Below are positions 1 through 7,504 of a stretch of DNA of 51,464 nucleotides, piece after piece (the first letter of the stretch is position 1; each line of letters begins with the position of its first letter). Under the pieces are notes generated by a model. It did not search any database. It had not been told where the DNA came from and saw only the letters and a list, made by a program, of their open reading frames with translations. The DNA comes from Gammaproteobacteria bacterium. GTDB taxonomy: Bacteria > Pseudomonadota > Gammaproteobacteria > Pseudomonadales > Pseudohongiellaceae. Location: NCBI GenBank assembly GCA_029245905.1, contig JAQWOJ010000078.1, forward strand, positions 1 through 51,464, read 5' to 3'. The translations under genes and the position numbers were made by a program.

Positions 1-79
1 CTAAGAACGGGACCTCTTGCGTATCCACTGCCATTGCTTGAATATAATCCCCAAACCGGATTGTATTTCTTTTTGCCAT
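1..79 (-). CDS. N-terminal end of an unidentified protein (partial, cut by the window edge)
   Basis: An ATG at 79 reading leftwards opens a frame that stays open for 26 codons to the window edge. The peptide begins MAKRNTIRFGDYIQAMAVD. An in-frame stop lies seven codons upstream of the ATG, so the gene really begins here, at this ATG or at one of two TTG codons just before it. I see no clear ribosome binding site. The fragment is too short to assign. The motif FGDYIQAM is faintly like the start of cupin/JmjC-type proteins, but that is only a guess. It diverges from the RidA-like gene to its right. Confidence 0.35.
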   Translation of the reverse strand, partial: MAKRNTIRFGDYIQAMAVDTQEVPFL

Positions 80-212
80 GATCAATACCAATAGTTAAGT
101 TACGGTAGTCATACACTAAGTAGACCACCCAGTCAAAACCATATCGCACATTTTGTTGTATTCTTTAACAATAAATTCTGAGAAACTCATTCAATAATCA
201 AAGGAGAACCCC

Positions 213-659
213 ATGCTCAGAACCATTACCGTCTCAATCATCTCCATAACTTTAATGGCTTGCGAACCCCAGATAAGCGGAACGACGAATAATGGATCAT
301 TCCAAGAAGCCACGACCCCGGAATATATGAATCCGAATCCACGCGCACCCTATTCAGAGGGGGTACGTTATGGCGGCCTAATCTTTTTAGCCGGCAAAAC
401 CGGCGGAGATGGAGAGCCAGGGGTGCAGGAAGAGACCCGGCGAACTCTTGAATCGATCGAGGACGCACTTGAGCGCTTTGGCTCCTCCATCGATCGAGTT
501 GTGAAATGTACAGTATTTCTAGCTGATATAAGGGAATGGAGTGCCATGAATGAGGTTTATGCCGAATTTTTCCCAGAAAACAAACCAGCCCGCACGGCTA
601 TCGGGATCAGCTTGGGGGGAGACACCCGTGTGGAAATAGAGTGCATCGCAGCGGCATAA
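213..659 (+). CDS. RidA/YjgF/UK114-family protein with a lipoprotein signal peptide
   Basis: The 148-aa product has a short hydrophobic N-terminus ending in the lipobox LMAC, with the acceptor cysteine at residue 17 followed by Glu. The mature protein is therefore probably an outer-membrane-anchored periplasmic lipoprotein. Residues 45-148 resemble the RidA fold: YGGLIFLAGKTGG near the start, then FLADIREWSAMNEVY, and the PARTAIG segment whose Arg127 matches the arginine that holds the substrate carboxylate in RidA deaminases. The terminal VEIECIA matches the family signature. RidA enzymes hydrolyse reactive enamines and imines and are normally cytosolic, so an exported member probably acts on another substrate or is a divergent paralogue. 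An AAGGAG ribosome site at 201-206 supports the start. The family call is strong; the substrate is unknown. Confidence 0.85.
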   Translation: MLRTITVSIISITLMACEPQISGTTNNGSFQEATTPEYMNPNPRAPYSEGVRYGGLIFLAGKTGGDGEPGVQEETRRTLESIEDALERFGSSIDRVVKCTVFLADIREWSAMNEVYAEFFPENKPARTAIGISLGGDTRVEIECIAAA

Positions 660-913
660 AAACTAGTGGTTATAAAAATGAAATATAAAGCGGGGCGGGT
701 ATAGAGCAATAGACACCTCTTACACTTGTCTTGACATACACCCGCCTTTACAGACGCTCAAAAGACTGTTATTCGCACTTACCCGCTAAAACTACGGGGA
801 GACCCAGCGTTTTTTTAGTGTCCGCCCCGTTGAAAGACACTTAATATTAATAAGAACCGCTCCGATAAATAAAAGACATCTTAAAAAAATGAGGCTGCTA
901 TTCAGGTACTTGA

Positions 914-2767
914 ATGGAACTAACTATTGAACAAGTACTGCAACAGGGTATGGCTGCACATAAAGAAGGCAAACTACAAGATGCCGAACGTCTTTATCGC
1001 AGAATCTTGCAATCTCAGCCTCTGCACCCAGACGCTAACCATAATCTAGGTTTATTGTCTGTATCTGATAATAAAGCTGGCGCTGCATTGCCATTATTCA
1101 AAATCGCTCTTGAGGCCAATCCAAAAATAGAACAATTTTGGCTTAGTTACATTGATGCACTCATCAAAGAAAAGCAGTTTGAGAATGCAAAGAAATTCCT
1201 TAAAAAGGCAAAAAAACAGGGTGTAAATAAAAAGAAACTTAGCTCCTTAAAAGCACAAATAGCCCTTATGCTCCAAACAGAAAACGCTAATAGTTCATGT
1301 CCATCTGCACAGCAATTAAATAACCTCTTAGAAGACTATCAAACTGGACGATATGACGATGCTGAAAAATCAGCACGTGCACTGTCTTTGGAATACCCAT
1401 CTGACAACTTTAGTTGGAAGGTACTTGAAGCGGTGCTGAAGCAAACAAATAGAATGACAGAAGCAGCGGTTGCTGGCCAGAAAGCGGTTGAGATTAATCC
1501 CAGAGACGTCGAGGCCCACAATAACCTGGGTGTCACGCTTCAAGAACTGGGTCGATTAGCTGAGGCCGAGGCAAGCTACAAGCAAGCGATAGCGTTGAAA
1601 CCTGAGTACACCGAAGCCCATAGCAACTTAGGTGTCACGCTCAAAGATCTGGGTAGATTAAATGACGCTGAAGCAAGCTATAGGCAAGCGATAACGTTGA
1701 AACCTGACTTAGCCGAAGCCCACAGCAATCTGGGCGACACGCTCAAAGACCTGGGTAGATTAAATGAAGCTGAAGCAAGCTATAAGCAAGCTATAATATT
1801 GAAACCTCACTTTGCCGAAGCCCATAGTAACTTGGGCGTCACGCTGAAGGAGTTAGGCAGAACAGAAGACGCTGAAGTAAGCCTCAGGAAAGCGATAACA
1901 TTGAAATCTGATTACTCCGAAGCCCATTACAACTTAGGTATGATGTTCGACAGCATGGGTAAATATGAAGAAGCCATCGAGCATTTTAGCTTAATTAATT
2001 TTAAGAAAAGTAAAAGCTATTTATTAAGGTGCTTGTATTTCCAGAACAAAAGATCACTTTTTTTTGATCAATTAGATACCTTGAATGCTCAAGGTGAAAT
2101 CAATTCTGTGATTGGCTCCCTTGGCTGTCGTTCCGCGCTGACCTTTGGCATAGAAAAGCCAAACCTTTTTTGCAAAGAGCCCTTAAAATATGTGCTAAAG
2201 ACAAACTTAAAAGAGCGATATGATTTTAAAAAGTTATTGATCAACCCCGCAATAGCAATTTCGAATAAAAATGAAATTGGATATCGAGCGCAAAACCTTT
2301 TAAGTCATGGAAGTCAAACTTATGGTAATTTATTCGACGTGGAACCTGAGTTAACAAAAGGAATCCAAGAAATTATCCGAGCAGAAGTCGATAAATACAG
2401 ATTTAATTTCGCGGAAAGCCAGGAGGGATTTATAAAAAATTGGCCAGCGCGCTATAGCATTAGGGGTTGGCTTATCAGCATGAAATCTGGAGGTGAATTG
2501 CGGTCCCACATGCATGAGGAAGGTTGGATTAGCGGGAGTGTATATCTAAATGTGCCGCATAAACTCAAACCTGATAGTGGTAATCTCGTTGTCTGCATAG
2601 AAGATGAAAAATTTATGGAGGAAGGAAAAAAAAATCCCAAAAAAATAATTGATGTAGTGACAGGAAATCTGGTGATTTTTCCTGCTTCTTTACTACATTA
2701 TACAATTCCATTTGATTCGAAGGACGAACGCACAGTACTAGCATTCGATGTTATTCCAGCAGCGTAA
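914..2767 (+). CDS. TPR-repeat protein with C-terminal 2OG-Fe(II) oxygenase-like domain
   Basis: The protein has 617 aa. The N-terminal half contains tetratricopeptide repeats: degenerate copies from about residue 5, then four near-identical 34-residue units and a fifth, more divergent one from residue 201 to about 370, each carrying a variant of AHSNLGVTLKDLGRL. The C-terminal region (about 485-617) resembles the putative 2OG-Fe(II) oxygenase family found at the end of many marine TPR proteins. It has an HMH pair at residues 532-534 followed by SGSVYLNVP, then GNLVIFPASLLHYTIP with a further histidine, and DERTVLAFDV with an arginine that could bind 2-oxoglutarate. The likely role is hydroxylation of a protein or glycan partner recruited by the TPRs, but the substrate cannot be read from sequence. 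No signal peptide is seen, so it is probably cytosolic. It stands alone, with about 250 nt before it and 190 nt after it. Confidence 0.8.
   Translation: MELTIEQVLQQGMAAHKEGKLQDAERLYRRILQSQPLHPDANHNLGLLSVSDNKAGAALPLFKIALEANPKIEQFWLSYIDALIKEKQFENAKKFLKKAKKQGVNKKKLSSLKAQIALMLQTENANSSCPSAQQLNNLLEDYQTGRYDDAEKSARALSLEYPSDNFSWKVLEAVLKQTNRMTEAAVAGQKAVEINPRDVEAHNNLGVTLQELGRLAEAEASYKQAIALKPEYTEAHSNLGVTLKDLGRLNDAEASYRQAITLKPDLAEAHSNLGDTLKDLGRLNEAEASYKQAIILKPHFAEAHSNLGVTLKELGRTEDAEVSLRKAITLKSDYSEAHYNLGMMFDSMGKYEEAIEHFSLINFKKSKSYLLRCLYFQNKRSLFFDQLDTLNAQGEINSVIGSLGCRSALTFGIEKPNLFCKEPLKYVLKTNLKERYDFKKLLINPAIAISNKNEIGYRAQNLLSHGSQTYGNLFDVEPELTKGIQEIIRAEVDKYRFNFAESQEGFIKNWPARYSIRGWLISMKSGGELRSHMHEEGWISGSVYLNVPHKLKPDSGNLVVCIEDEKFMEEGKKNPKKIIDVVTGNLVIFPASLLHYTIPFDSKDERTVLAFDVIPAA
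1514..1923 (+). repeat. Tandem 102-bp repeats encoding the TPR units
   Basis: Four consecutive 102-nt units at 1514, 1616, 1718 and 1820 are similar at the DNA level. The shared core reads gcccatagcaacttaggtg with small changes, followed by a conserved stretch coding for LGRL. Each encodes one 34-residue TPR, and a fifth, more divergent unit follows at about 1922. The conservation of nucleotides, including many synonymous sites, suggests recent duplication or gene conversion inside the gene rather than old repeats. Confidence 0.8.
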
Positions 2768-2960
2768 ACTTGAAAGGAATATTCAAGTCGCTAATCTTTT
2801 TTCGATGAGGATTATAAAAGGCATGAACAACTAGGAACGATAAAGGTCTTAGTTACCAAATGGATACGTTAGGTATCTAATTGATATCAATCTGCCTCAT
2901 TAGCCGATATCTATAGTATCTTCTGAGTATGAATATGAATAAACCAGAATGGAGTATGAA

Positions 2961-3401
2961 GTGAGTTCAAAGTTAAGACTTTTTTTTGGTTTAAGCAGCC
3001 TTATGATTGCTACATTTTCCACCGCTCAAAATACTCAAGAAGATGTGGAACTAATCAGAGGTGTTTTTGACGCATATTTTGACGACTTTGTTTCGCGGGA
3101 TTTTGAAGGTATGGCCAGTCACTATCAAGCACCCTTGATGATAATACCGACTAGAACCATAAATTCGAGGGAAGGCATAGTCGATTTCTTCAGGCAGATG
3201 CCCATCCAGGAAGGATATGCATACAGCACTCAAGACGAGGTTACTATCCGTCGAATGGGCGACTCCCTCTATTATCTGGACCTAGCATTCTCTAGATTTA
3301 ACGAGGACGATAAAATTATTTTTGAAGGAAACAGCCTGTATTTTTTTACCAATGCCTCCGGAGATTGGAAGATTTACAGCATGTGGTCAAATGGTATATA
3401 A
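2961..3401 (+). CDS. Secreted NTF2-like/SnoaL-like protein of unknown function
   Basis: I place the start at the GTG at 2961, because GGAG at 2951-2954 sits six bases before it. The ATG at 2949 has no ribosome site and would put acidic residues ahead of the signal. From the GTG the product is 146 aa and begins with a classic signal peptide: SSKLR, a hydrophobic stretch, and an A-Q cleavage region near residues 22-23. The rest resembles NTF2/SnoaL-type cone folds: VFDAYFDDFVSRDFEGMASHY, then PLMIIPTR, and a C-terminal ending in GDWKIYSMWSNGI. Such proteins can be small enzymes or ligand binders, and no catalytic residues can be assigned. A periplasmic location is likely. It is a lone gene in the accessory stretch. 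Confidence 0.65.
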   Translation: MSSKLRLFFGLSSLMIATFSTAQNTQEDVELIRGVFDAYFDDFVSRDFEGMASHYQAPLMIIPTRTINSREGIVDFFRQMPIQEGYAYSTQDEVTIRRMGDSLYYLDLAFSRFNEDDKIIFEGNSLYFFTNASGDWKIYSMWSNGI

Positions 3402-3582
3402 ACTACTAACAACAATAACCCTACTCTGCTTTTCTGTTGCTGCTAATTATTAGCTCGTGCGAGGCAAGGGGTGGTCATCTATGTTCCATTAGGCGCTAAG
3501 ACAGGGCCAACTCGATTGCCGGAATACTATCAAGGCATAACTGACTACTTATTTGAATGCGGTTTAGCTGAAATCCAGTGTA

Positions 3583-3717
3583 TTAAGTATTGTCTCCATC
3601 CGTGTATTTCAACTTGGCTTTATCGAATAACCTTTGCTCTGCCGGGAGTAATTTTTTTGACAGAATTGTCCAAAAAAAGGCAAATGAAAAAACAATAGCA
3701 GCTAGAGTAACCATCAT
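3583..3717 (-). CDS. Small single-pass membrane protein (44 aa), unidentified
   Basis: A 44-codon frame runs from an ATG at 3717 to a TAA at 3583. Its start is preceded by a strong ribosome site, GGGGAG at 3730-3725, seven bases upstream. The product opens with a hydrophobic segment of about 18 residues (MMVTLAAIVFSFAFFW then TIL), followed by a basic pair and a charged tail containing LLPAEQRLFDKAKLKY. This is a typical layout for a small inner-membrane protein with a cytoplasmic tail. It lies downstream of the tRNA-Leu gene on the same strand and could be read from the secG-tRNA transcript. The overlapping plus-strand frame has no recognisable product. I recognise no family. Confidence 0.5.
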   Translation of the reverse strand: MMVTLAAIVFSFAFFWTILSKKLLPAEQRLFDKAKLKYTDGDNT

Positions 3718-3857
3718 CAAATAACTCCCCAAAATTGACTATAACTGATTCTACGATGGTTCGTATTGATTTGGTTCAAAGTAGTACGCATTATTCCTAA
3801 GACAGTTTCTTATCAGAGGGATTTAATGCGTTAAAAAGACTAGAGCTTACTTAATGT

Positions 3858-3943
3858 TGGTGCCGAAGGCCGGACTTGAACCGGCACGAGCAAAGCTCAC
3901 TACCCCCTCAAGATAGCGTGTCTACCAATTCCACCACTTCGGC
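3858..3943 (-). tRNA. tRNA-Leu, anticodon GAG
   Basis: The reverse strand gives a complete cloverleaf. The acceptor arms are GCCGAAG and CTTCGGC, followed by discriminator A and an encoded CCA. The D arm contains TGGTAGA, the T arm contains GGTTCAAGTCC, and there is a long variable arm typical of a class II tRNA. The anticodon stem CTATC pairs with GGTAG around a loop TTGAGGG, giving anticodon GAG, which reads CUU and CUC leucine codons. It follows secG, the same place as the tRNA-Leu beside secG in other gammaproteobacteria. Confidence 0.95.
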
Positions 3944-3964
3944 AAATTTCAAAATCACTTAAGC

Positions 3965-4342
3965 TCAATTACCTGGCAATGCTGGCACGTCGGATTGACC
4001 TAGAGGAGGGTCTTGGTCAACCAAGACAGGGACATCAGATTGTGCCGCAGAAGCTTCTTCTAAAATCTCCTGATTCACAATTGGTAATCCAACCGAGCTA
4101 CCAGAACCAGCCTGGTTTCGAGCGAAGATCGCAAGGGATAGACTGGTAACAAAAAATGTTACCGCCGCAATAGTGGTAGCCCTCACAAGAAAATTTCCGC
4201 TTCCAGAAGAACCAAAAACAGTTTGAGACGCACCTGAGCCAAAAGAAGCACCTGCGTCGGCACCCTTTCCCTGCTGCAGCAGCACAAGGCCCACGATCGC
4301 TATAGCAGCAATTACATGGACCACAATTATCAAAGTTTGCAT
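3965..4342 (-). CDS. secG: Preprotein translocase subunit SecG
   Basis: SecG is a small partner of the SecYE channel that aids SecA-driven export across the inner membrane. The 125-aa product has two membrane helices: residues 1-21 (MQTLIIVVHVIAAIAIVGLVL) and about 52-73 (VRATTIAAVTFFVTSLSLAIF). Between them lies the conserved segment LLQQGKGADAGASFG followed by SQTVFGSSG, which is the family signature. The C-terminal tail, rich in Asp, Val and Pro, is not conserved in the family. The start lies two bases after the tpiA stop, so the two are cotranscribed, and tRNA-Leu follows directly. The tpiA-secG-tRNA-Leu order is common in gammaproteobacteria. Confidence 0.93.
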   Translation of the reverse strand: MQTLIIVVHVIAAIAIVGLVLLQQGKGADAGASFGSGASQTVFGSSGSGNFLVRATTIAAVTFFVTSLSLAIFARNQAGSGSSVGLPIVNQEILEEASAAQSDVPVLVDQDPPLGQSDVPALPGN

Positions 4343-4344
4343 AG

Positions 4345-5109
4345 CTAATAACCCGCAATTTTACATATTGAAATAAATTCTTCAGCCTTCAAAGAGGCCC
4401 CTCCAACCAAACTCCCGTCTATATCAGCTTGACTAAATAACTCTTTCGCATTGTTACTGTTAACACTGCCTCCGTAGATTATTCTAACTGATTCGGCGAC
4501 ATCCTTGCTGAACCCAGACAAATGATCCCGAATGCATCTATGCACTTCTTGTGCTTGTTTCGCAGATGCTGTTTTCCCTGTGCCTATAGCCCAAATAGGT
4601 TCATAAGCAATTATCGCATTTGCCAAGGCGTGAATGCCGCATGTAGAAATTATCGCATCTAGTTGCGCAAGAACAACAGCCTCGGTTTCTTTACACTGTC
4701 GCTGAGAAATTGATTCTCCAACGCATAAAATAGGTACCAGTTCACTTTTTTTTAAAGCTTTAAATTTAGCAGCAATTTCTTGGTCTGTTTCACCGATATT
4801 CATCCGCCGCTCAGAGTGTCCAACGATAACGAACTTTACTCCGATATCTGCGAGCATTTTAGCTGATATTTCACCAGTATGAGCCCCCTCTTGTTCCATA
4901 TGAACGTTTTGAGCACCCAGACTTATAGTATCTTTCGATCTTTGTAACACTCTACCAACCGTTTGTAAGTGCAGATAAGTTGGGCAAACAGCGACACAAA
5001 CTCTTTCGCCGATCCCATCTAACTCCATCGTCAGAGTCTCCGCCATTGCTTGAGACCAGTTTAAAGTCCCATGCATCTTCCAGTTTCCTATTACCAGAGT
5101 TTGCCGCAT
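4345..5109 (-). CDS. tpiA: Triosephosphate isomerase
   Basis: This enzyme interconverts dihydroxyacetone phosphate and glyceraldehyde 3-phosphate in glycolysis and gluconeogenesis. The 254-aa product has the usual length. It carries the N-terminal GNWKMHG with the catalytic lysine, the VIVGHSERR segment with the catalytic histidine, IIAYEPIWAIGTGKTA with the catalytic glutamate and flexible loop 6, and the phosphate-binding YGGSVNSNN and GSLVGGASL near the C-terminus. It lies between glmM and secG, as in Pseudomonas. The 120-nt gap to glmM leaves room for a separate promoter. Confidence 0.97.
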   Translation of the reverse strand: MRQTLVIGNWKMHGTLNWSQAMAETLTMELDGIGERVCVAVCPTYLHLQTVGRVLQRSKDTISLGAQNVHMEQEGAHTGEISAKMLADIGVKFVIVGHSERRMNIGETDQEIAAKFKALKKSELVPILCVGESISQRQCKETEAVVLAQLDAIISTCGIHALANAIIAYEPIWAIGTGKTASAKQAQEVHRCIRDHLSGFSKDVAESVRIIYGGSVNSNNAKELFSQADIDGSLVGGASLKAEEFISICKIAGY

Positions 5110-5229
5110 TTCCTATAAACCTTGGGTTGCTTCAGCATGCGATGTAACGATAATTTACACCACAAAAACGGGCGCCAATACTAACCAAGTTCAGAAAGAC
5201 TTGCAATGTAATTGGAAGGCCATCCCTGT

Positions 5230-6591
5230 CTAGATACTATATTCACTGGCTACGACGTCAGAGAGCTCTTTGGCTAACTGATGTACTGCTTTAGAATCTT
5301 CTCCCTCTACCATAACTCGCAGAACAGGTTCTGTTCCAGAGGGCCTGAGCAAAACTCTACCATTTCCACCGAGCCTCGTTTCAATATCAGCAATCGCTAA
5401 CTGAACCGTTTTATTTTTACTTATCTCTACCGCATTGGTGGTCTTAATATTTACCATGGACTGGGGAAATTTACGCATCTTACTACGGGCGTCCGCAAGT
5501 GGCTGACCACAATTAACCAGGGCCGCAAGTGCCTGCAGCGCCGACACGATACCGTCTCCAGTATTCGTGATATCAAGACAAATGAGGTGTCCTGAATTTT
5601 CACCCCCCAGATGCCAACCACGATCTAGCATTCCCTTCATTACGTAACGATCACCAACAGGAACTCTTGTGAACGGAACATCTAGAGCATCTAACGCTAG
5701 CTCAAGACCCAAGTTACTCATCAAAGTACCAACAACTCCACCGAAATCGATACTCTGTCTCCGGCGATCTCGTGCAATTACATAAAGGATTTCATCACCA
5801 TCGACAATATTACCAAGATGATCGACCATGATTACGCGGTCACCATCACCGTCAAACGCTATACCAATATCAGCTTTTTGGGTCAAAACGGCTTCAGCGA
5901 GAGCTGCAGGAGCAGTTGAACCATTATTCCCATTTATGTTTAAACCATCAGGCGAGGCCCCTATGGCATGCACTTGAGCTCCAAGCTCTTCGAAAACTGC
6001 AGGCGCAATGTGGTACGTTGAGCCATGGGCGCAATCCACAACTATCTTAAGTCCATTGAATTTTAGAGACGACCCTATCGTGCTCTTACAAAACTCAATA
6101 TAACGGCCAGCGGCATCGCTGATGCGAGAAGCTTTACCCAAAAATTGAGGAGCGACAGTGGACACCGAAACGTCCCGACTCAGCAGATCCTCTATCGCGA
6201 ACTCCAACTCATCCGGCAGTTTGGTTCCATCATGCGAAAAAAACTTAATTCCATTGTCCTCATAAGAGTTATGTGATGCACTAATCACGATCCCAGCCTG
6301 GGCTCGGAGCGTCCTCGTTAAGTAGGCAATGGCCGGGGTTGGCATCGGCCCGGTTAAATTGATATCAACTCCTGCCGCGGAAAGGCCTGCCTCTAATGCT
6401 GCTTCAAACATGTATCCAGAAATGCGAGTGTCTTTCCCTATCAGAATTTTATTTCTGCCATTACCTGCATTCGCAAATACTTTCCCCGCCGCCCAGCCTA
6501 ACTTGAGCATAAAGTCAGGAGTAATGGGGCTTATACCGACTGCCCCGCGAATTCCATCCGTACCAAAATAGCTTTTAGTCCTATCCTGCAT
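5230..6591 (-). CDS. glmM: Phosphoglucosamine mutase GlmM
   Basis: GlmM converts glucosamine 6-phosphate to glucosamine 1-phosphate on the way to UDP-GlcNAc, the precursor for peptidoglycan and lipid A. The 453-aa protein has all four domain signatures: the phosphoserine loop ISASHNS (Ser106), the metal-binding loop FDGDGDR, the sugar-binding GGENSGH and the phosphate-binding [12 protein letters not shown] near the C-terminus. It belongs to the bacterial GlmM branch rather than a phosphomannomutase, as shown by the start FGTDGIRG and by its place beside folP and ftsH. The gene begins 14 bases after the folP stop, so it is part of the ftsH-folP-glmM operon. Confidence 0.96.
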   Translation of the reverse strand: MQDRTKSYFGTDGIRGAVGISPITPDFMLKLGWAAGKVFANAGNGRNKILIGKDTRISGYMFEAALEAGLSAAGVDINLTGPMPTPAIAYLTRTLRAQAGIVISASHNSYEDNGIKFFSHDGTKLPDELEFAIEDLLSRDVSVSTVAPQFLGKASRISDAAGRYIEFCKSTIGSSLKFNGLKIVVDCAHGSTYHIAPAVFEELGAQVHAIGASPDGLNINGNNGSTAPAALAEAVLTQKADIGIAFDGDGDRVIMVDHLGNIVDGDEILYVIARDRRRQSIDFGGVVGTLMSNLGLELALDALDVPFTRVPVGDRYVMKGMLDRGWHLGGENSGHLICLDITNTGDGIVSALQALAALVNCGQPLADARSKMRKFPQSMVNIKTTNAVEISKNKTVQLAIADIETRLGGNGRVLLRPSGTEPVLRVMVEGEDSKAVHQLAKELSDVVASEYSI

Positions 6592-6605
6592 TTTTAATTA
6601 CTCTT

Positions 6606-7493
6606 TTATGCTCGCTTATATAGAGAGTGTACTCTAATTGAGTCTACGGTGGCAGACACATCGTGAGTGCGGATAATCGAGGCCCCATTATTAAGGGCAA
6701 GTACAGTGGCCGCCAAAGAGCCATAAATTCTCTCTTTTACGGGCTTATTAATAACGTCTCCGATCATAGACTTTCTAGATATACCAACCATAATAGGCAG
6801 GTTTAGTTCTTTAAGAACCCATAAGTGCTTAAGCAGTTGATAATTGTGCTCTAACGATTTTCCGAAACCAAATCCAGGATCAACCACTAACCTGTCTTGT
6901 GAGATTCCTGCGTCCAAAAGAGCCTGAGTACGCTCGGATAGAAAACTCGAAACGTCGCCAAGTACATCATCGTAATGAACGGATTTTTGCATGCTAGCAG
7001 GGCGACCTCGCATGTGCATGATGCACAGACCAGCATTGGTTTTGACTACAAATTCTAACGCAGCGGGATCAGAAAAAGCGCGGACATCATTAATGATTTC
7101 AGCACCCGCAGACACCGCTTCCATCATGACGACTGGCGAACTCGTGTCTACAGAAACACAAATATCTAAAGTTTCCTTTATAACTTTAATAACAGGGATG
7201 ACGCGCCGCAGTTCCTCATCAACTGCAACAGGTGAAGACCCAGGGCGAGTAGACTCTCCCCCAACGTCAATTACGTCTGCGCCTTCTGCTACGAGAGATT
7301 CAGCTTTACGAAGTGCTTTTTTAACATCAACAGAAAAATCAGATGACCCGGATTTTCCGAGATTAGATCCATCTGAAAAAGAGTCTGGTGTAACATTCAG
7401 AATTCCCATACATATTGGAAAGGATAAATCTAACGCTCTCTTCCCTGCACTAAATATCCTGCCCACTATGATATTTTCCCGTTTTCTAAACAA
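6606..7493 (-). CDS. folP: Dihydropteroate synthase
   Basis: FolP joins p-aminobenzoate to the pterin diphosphate to make dihydropteroate in folate synthesis, and is the sulfonamide target. The 295-aa frame has the signatures MGILNVTPDSFSDG, DVGGESTRPGS, then SVDTSSP, a central INDVRAF, FGKSLEHN and VGISRKS, ending in a conserved RTHDVSATVDSIRV. The longest frame starts at a TTG at 7493 without a ribosome site. The GTG at 7466 gives a length closer to the E. coli protein and may be the true start. It lies 12 bases or more after ftsH and just ahead of glmM, an arrangement shared with E. coli. Confidence 0.95.
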   Translation of the reverse strand: MFRKRENIIVGRIFSAGKRALDLSFPICMGILNVTPDSFSDGSNLGKSGSSDFSVDVKKALRKAESLVAEGADVIDVGGESTRPGSSPVAVDEELRRVIPVIKVIKETLDICVSVDTSSPVVMMEAVSAGAEIINDVRAFSDPAALEFVVKTNAGLCIMHMRGRPASMQKSVHYDDVLGDVSSFLSERTQALLDAGISQDRLVVDPGFGFGKSLEHNYQLLKHLWVLKELNLPIMVGISRKSMIGDVINKPVKERIYGSLAATVLALNNGASIIRTHDVSATVDSIRVHSLYKRA

Positions 7494-7504
7494 GCATATA
7501 AAAA

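Noticed and set aside
660..913. Inverted repeats of CGGGGCGG (691-698) and CCGCCCCG (822-829), and of GGCGGGT-type bases, in the gap before the TPR gene
   Set aside because: The arms are short and far apart, with no T run; they do not make a convincing terminator or RNA.
3471..3698. A 75-aa plus-strand frame between the NTF2-like gene and tRNA-Leu
   Set aside because: It has no ribosome site and no recognisable motif, and overlaps the better-supported 44-aa minus-strand frame.
3858..3943. tRNA-Leu 3' end as a phage or island attachment site
   Set aside because: I see no second copy of the tRNA 3' end and no integrase in the first 3.9 kb; only the synteny break is reported.
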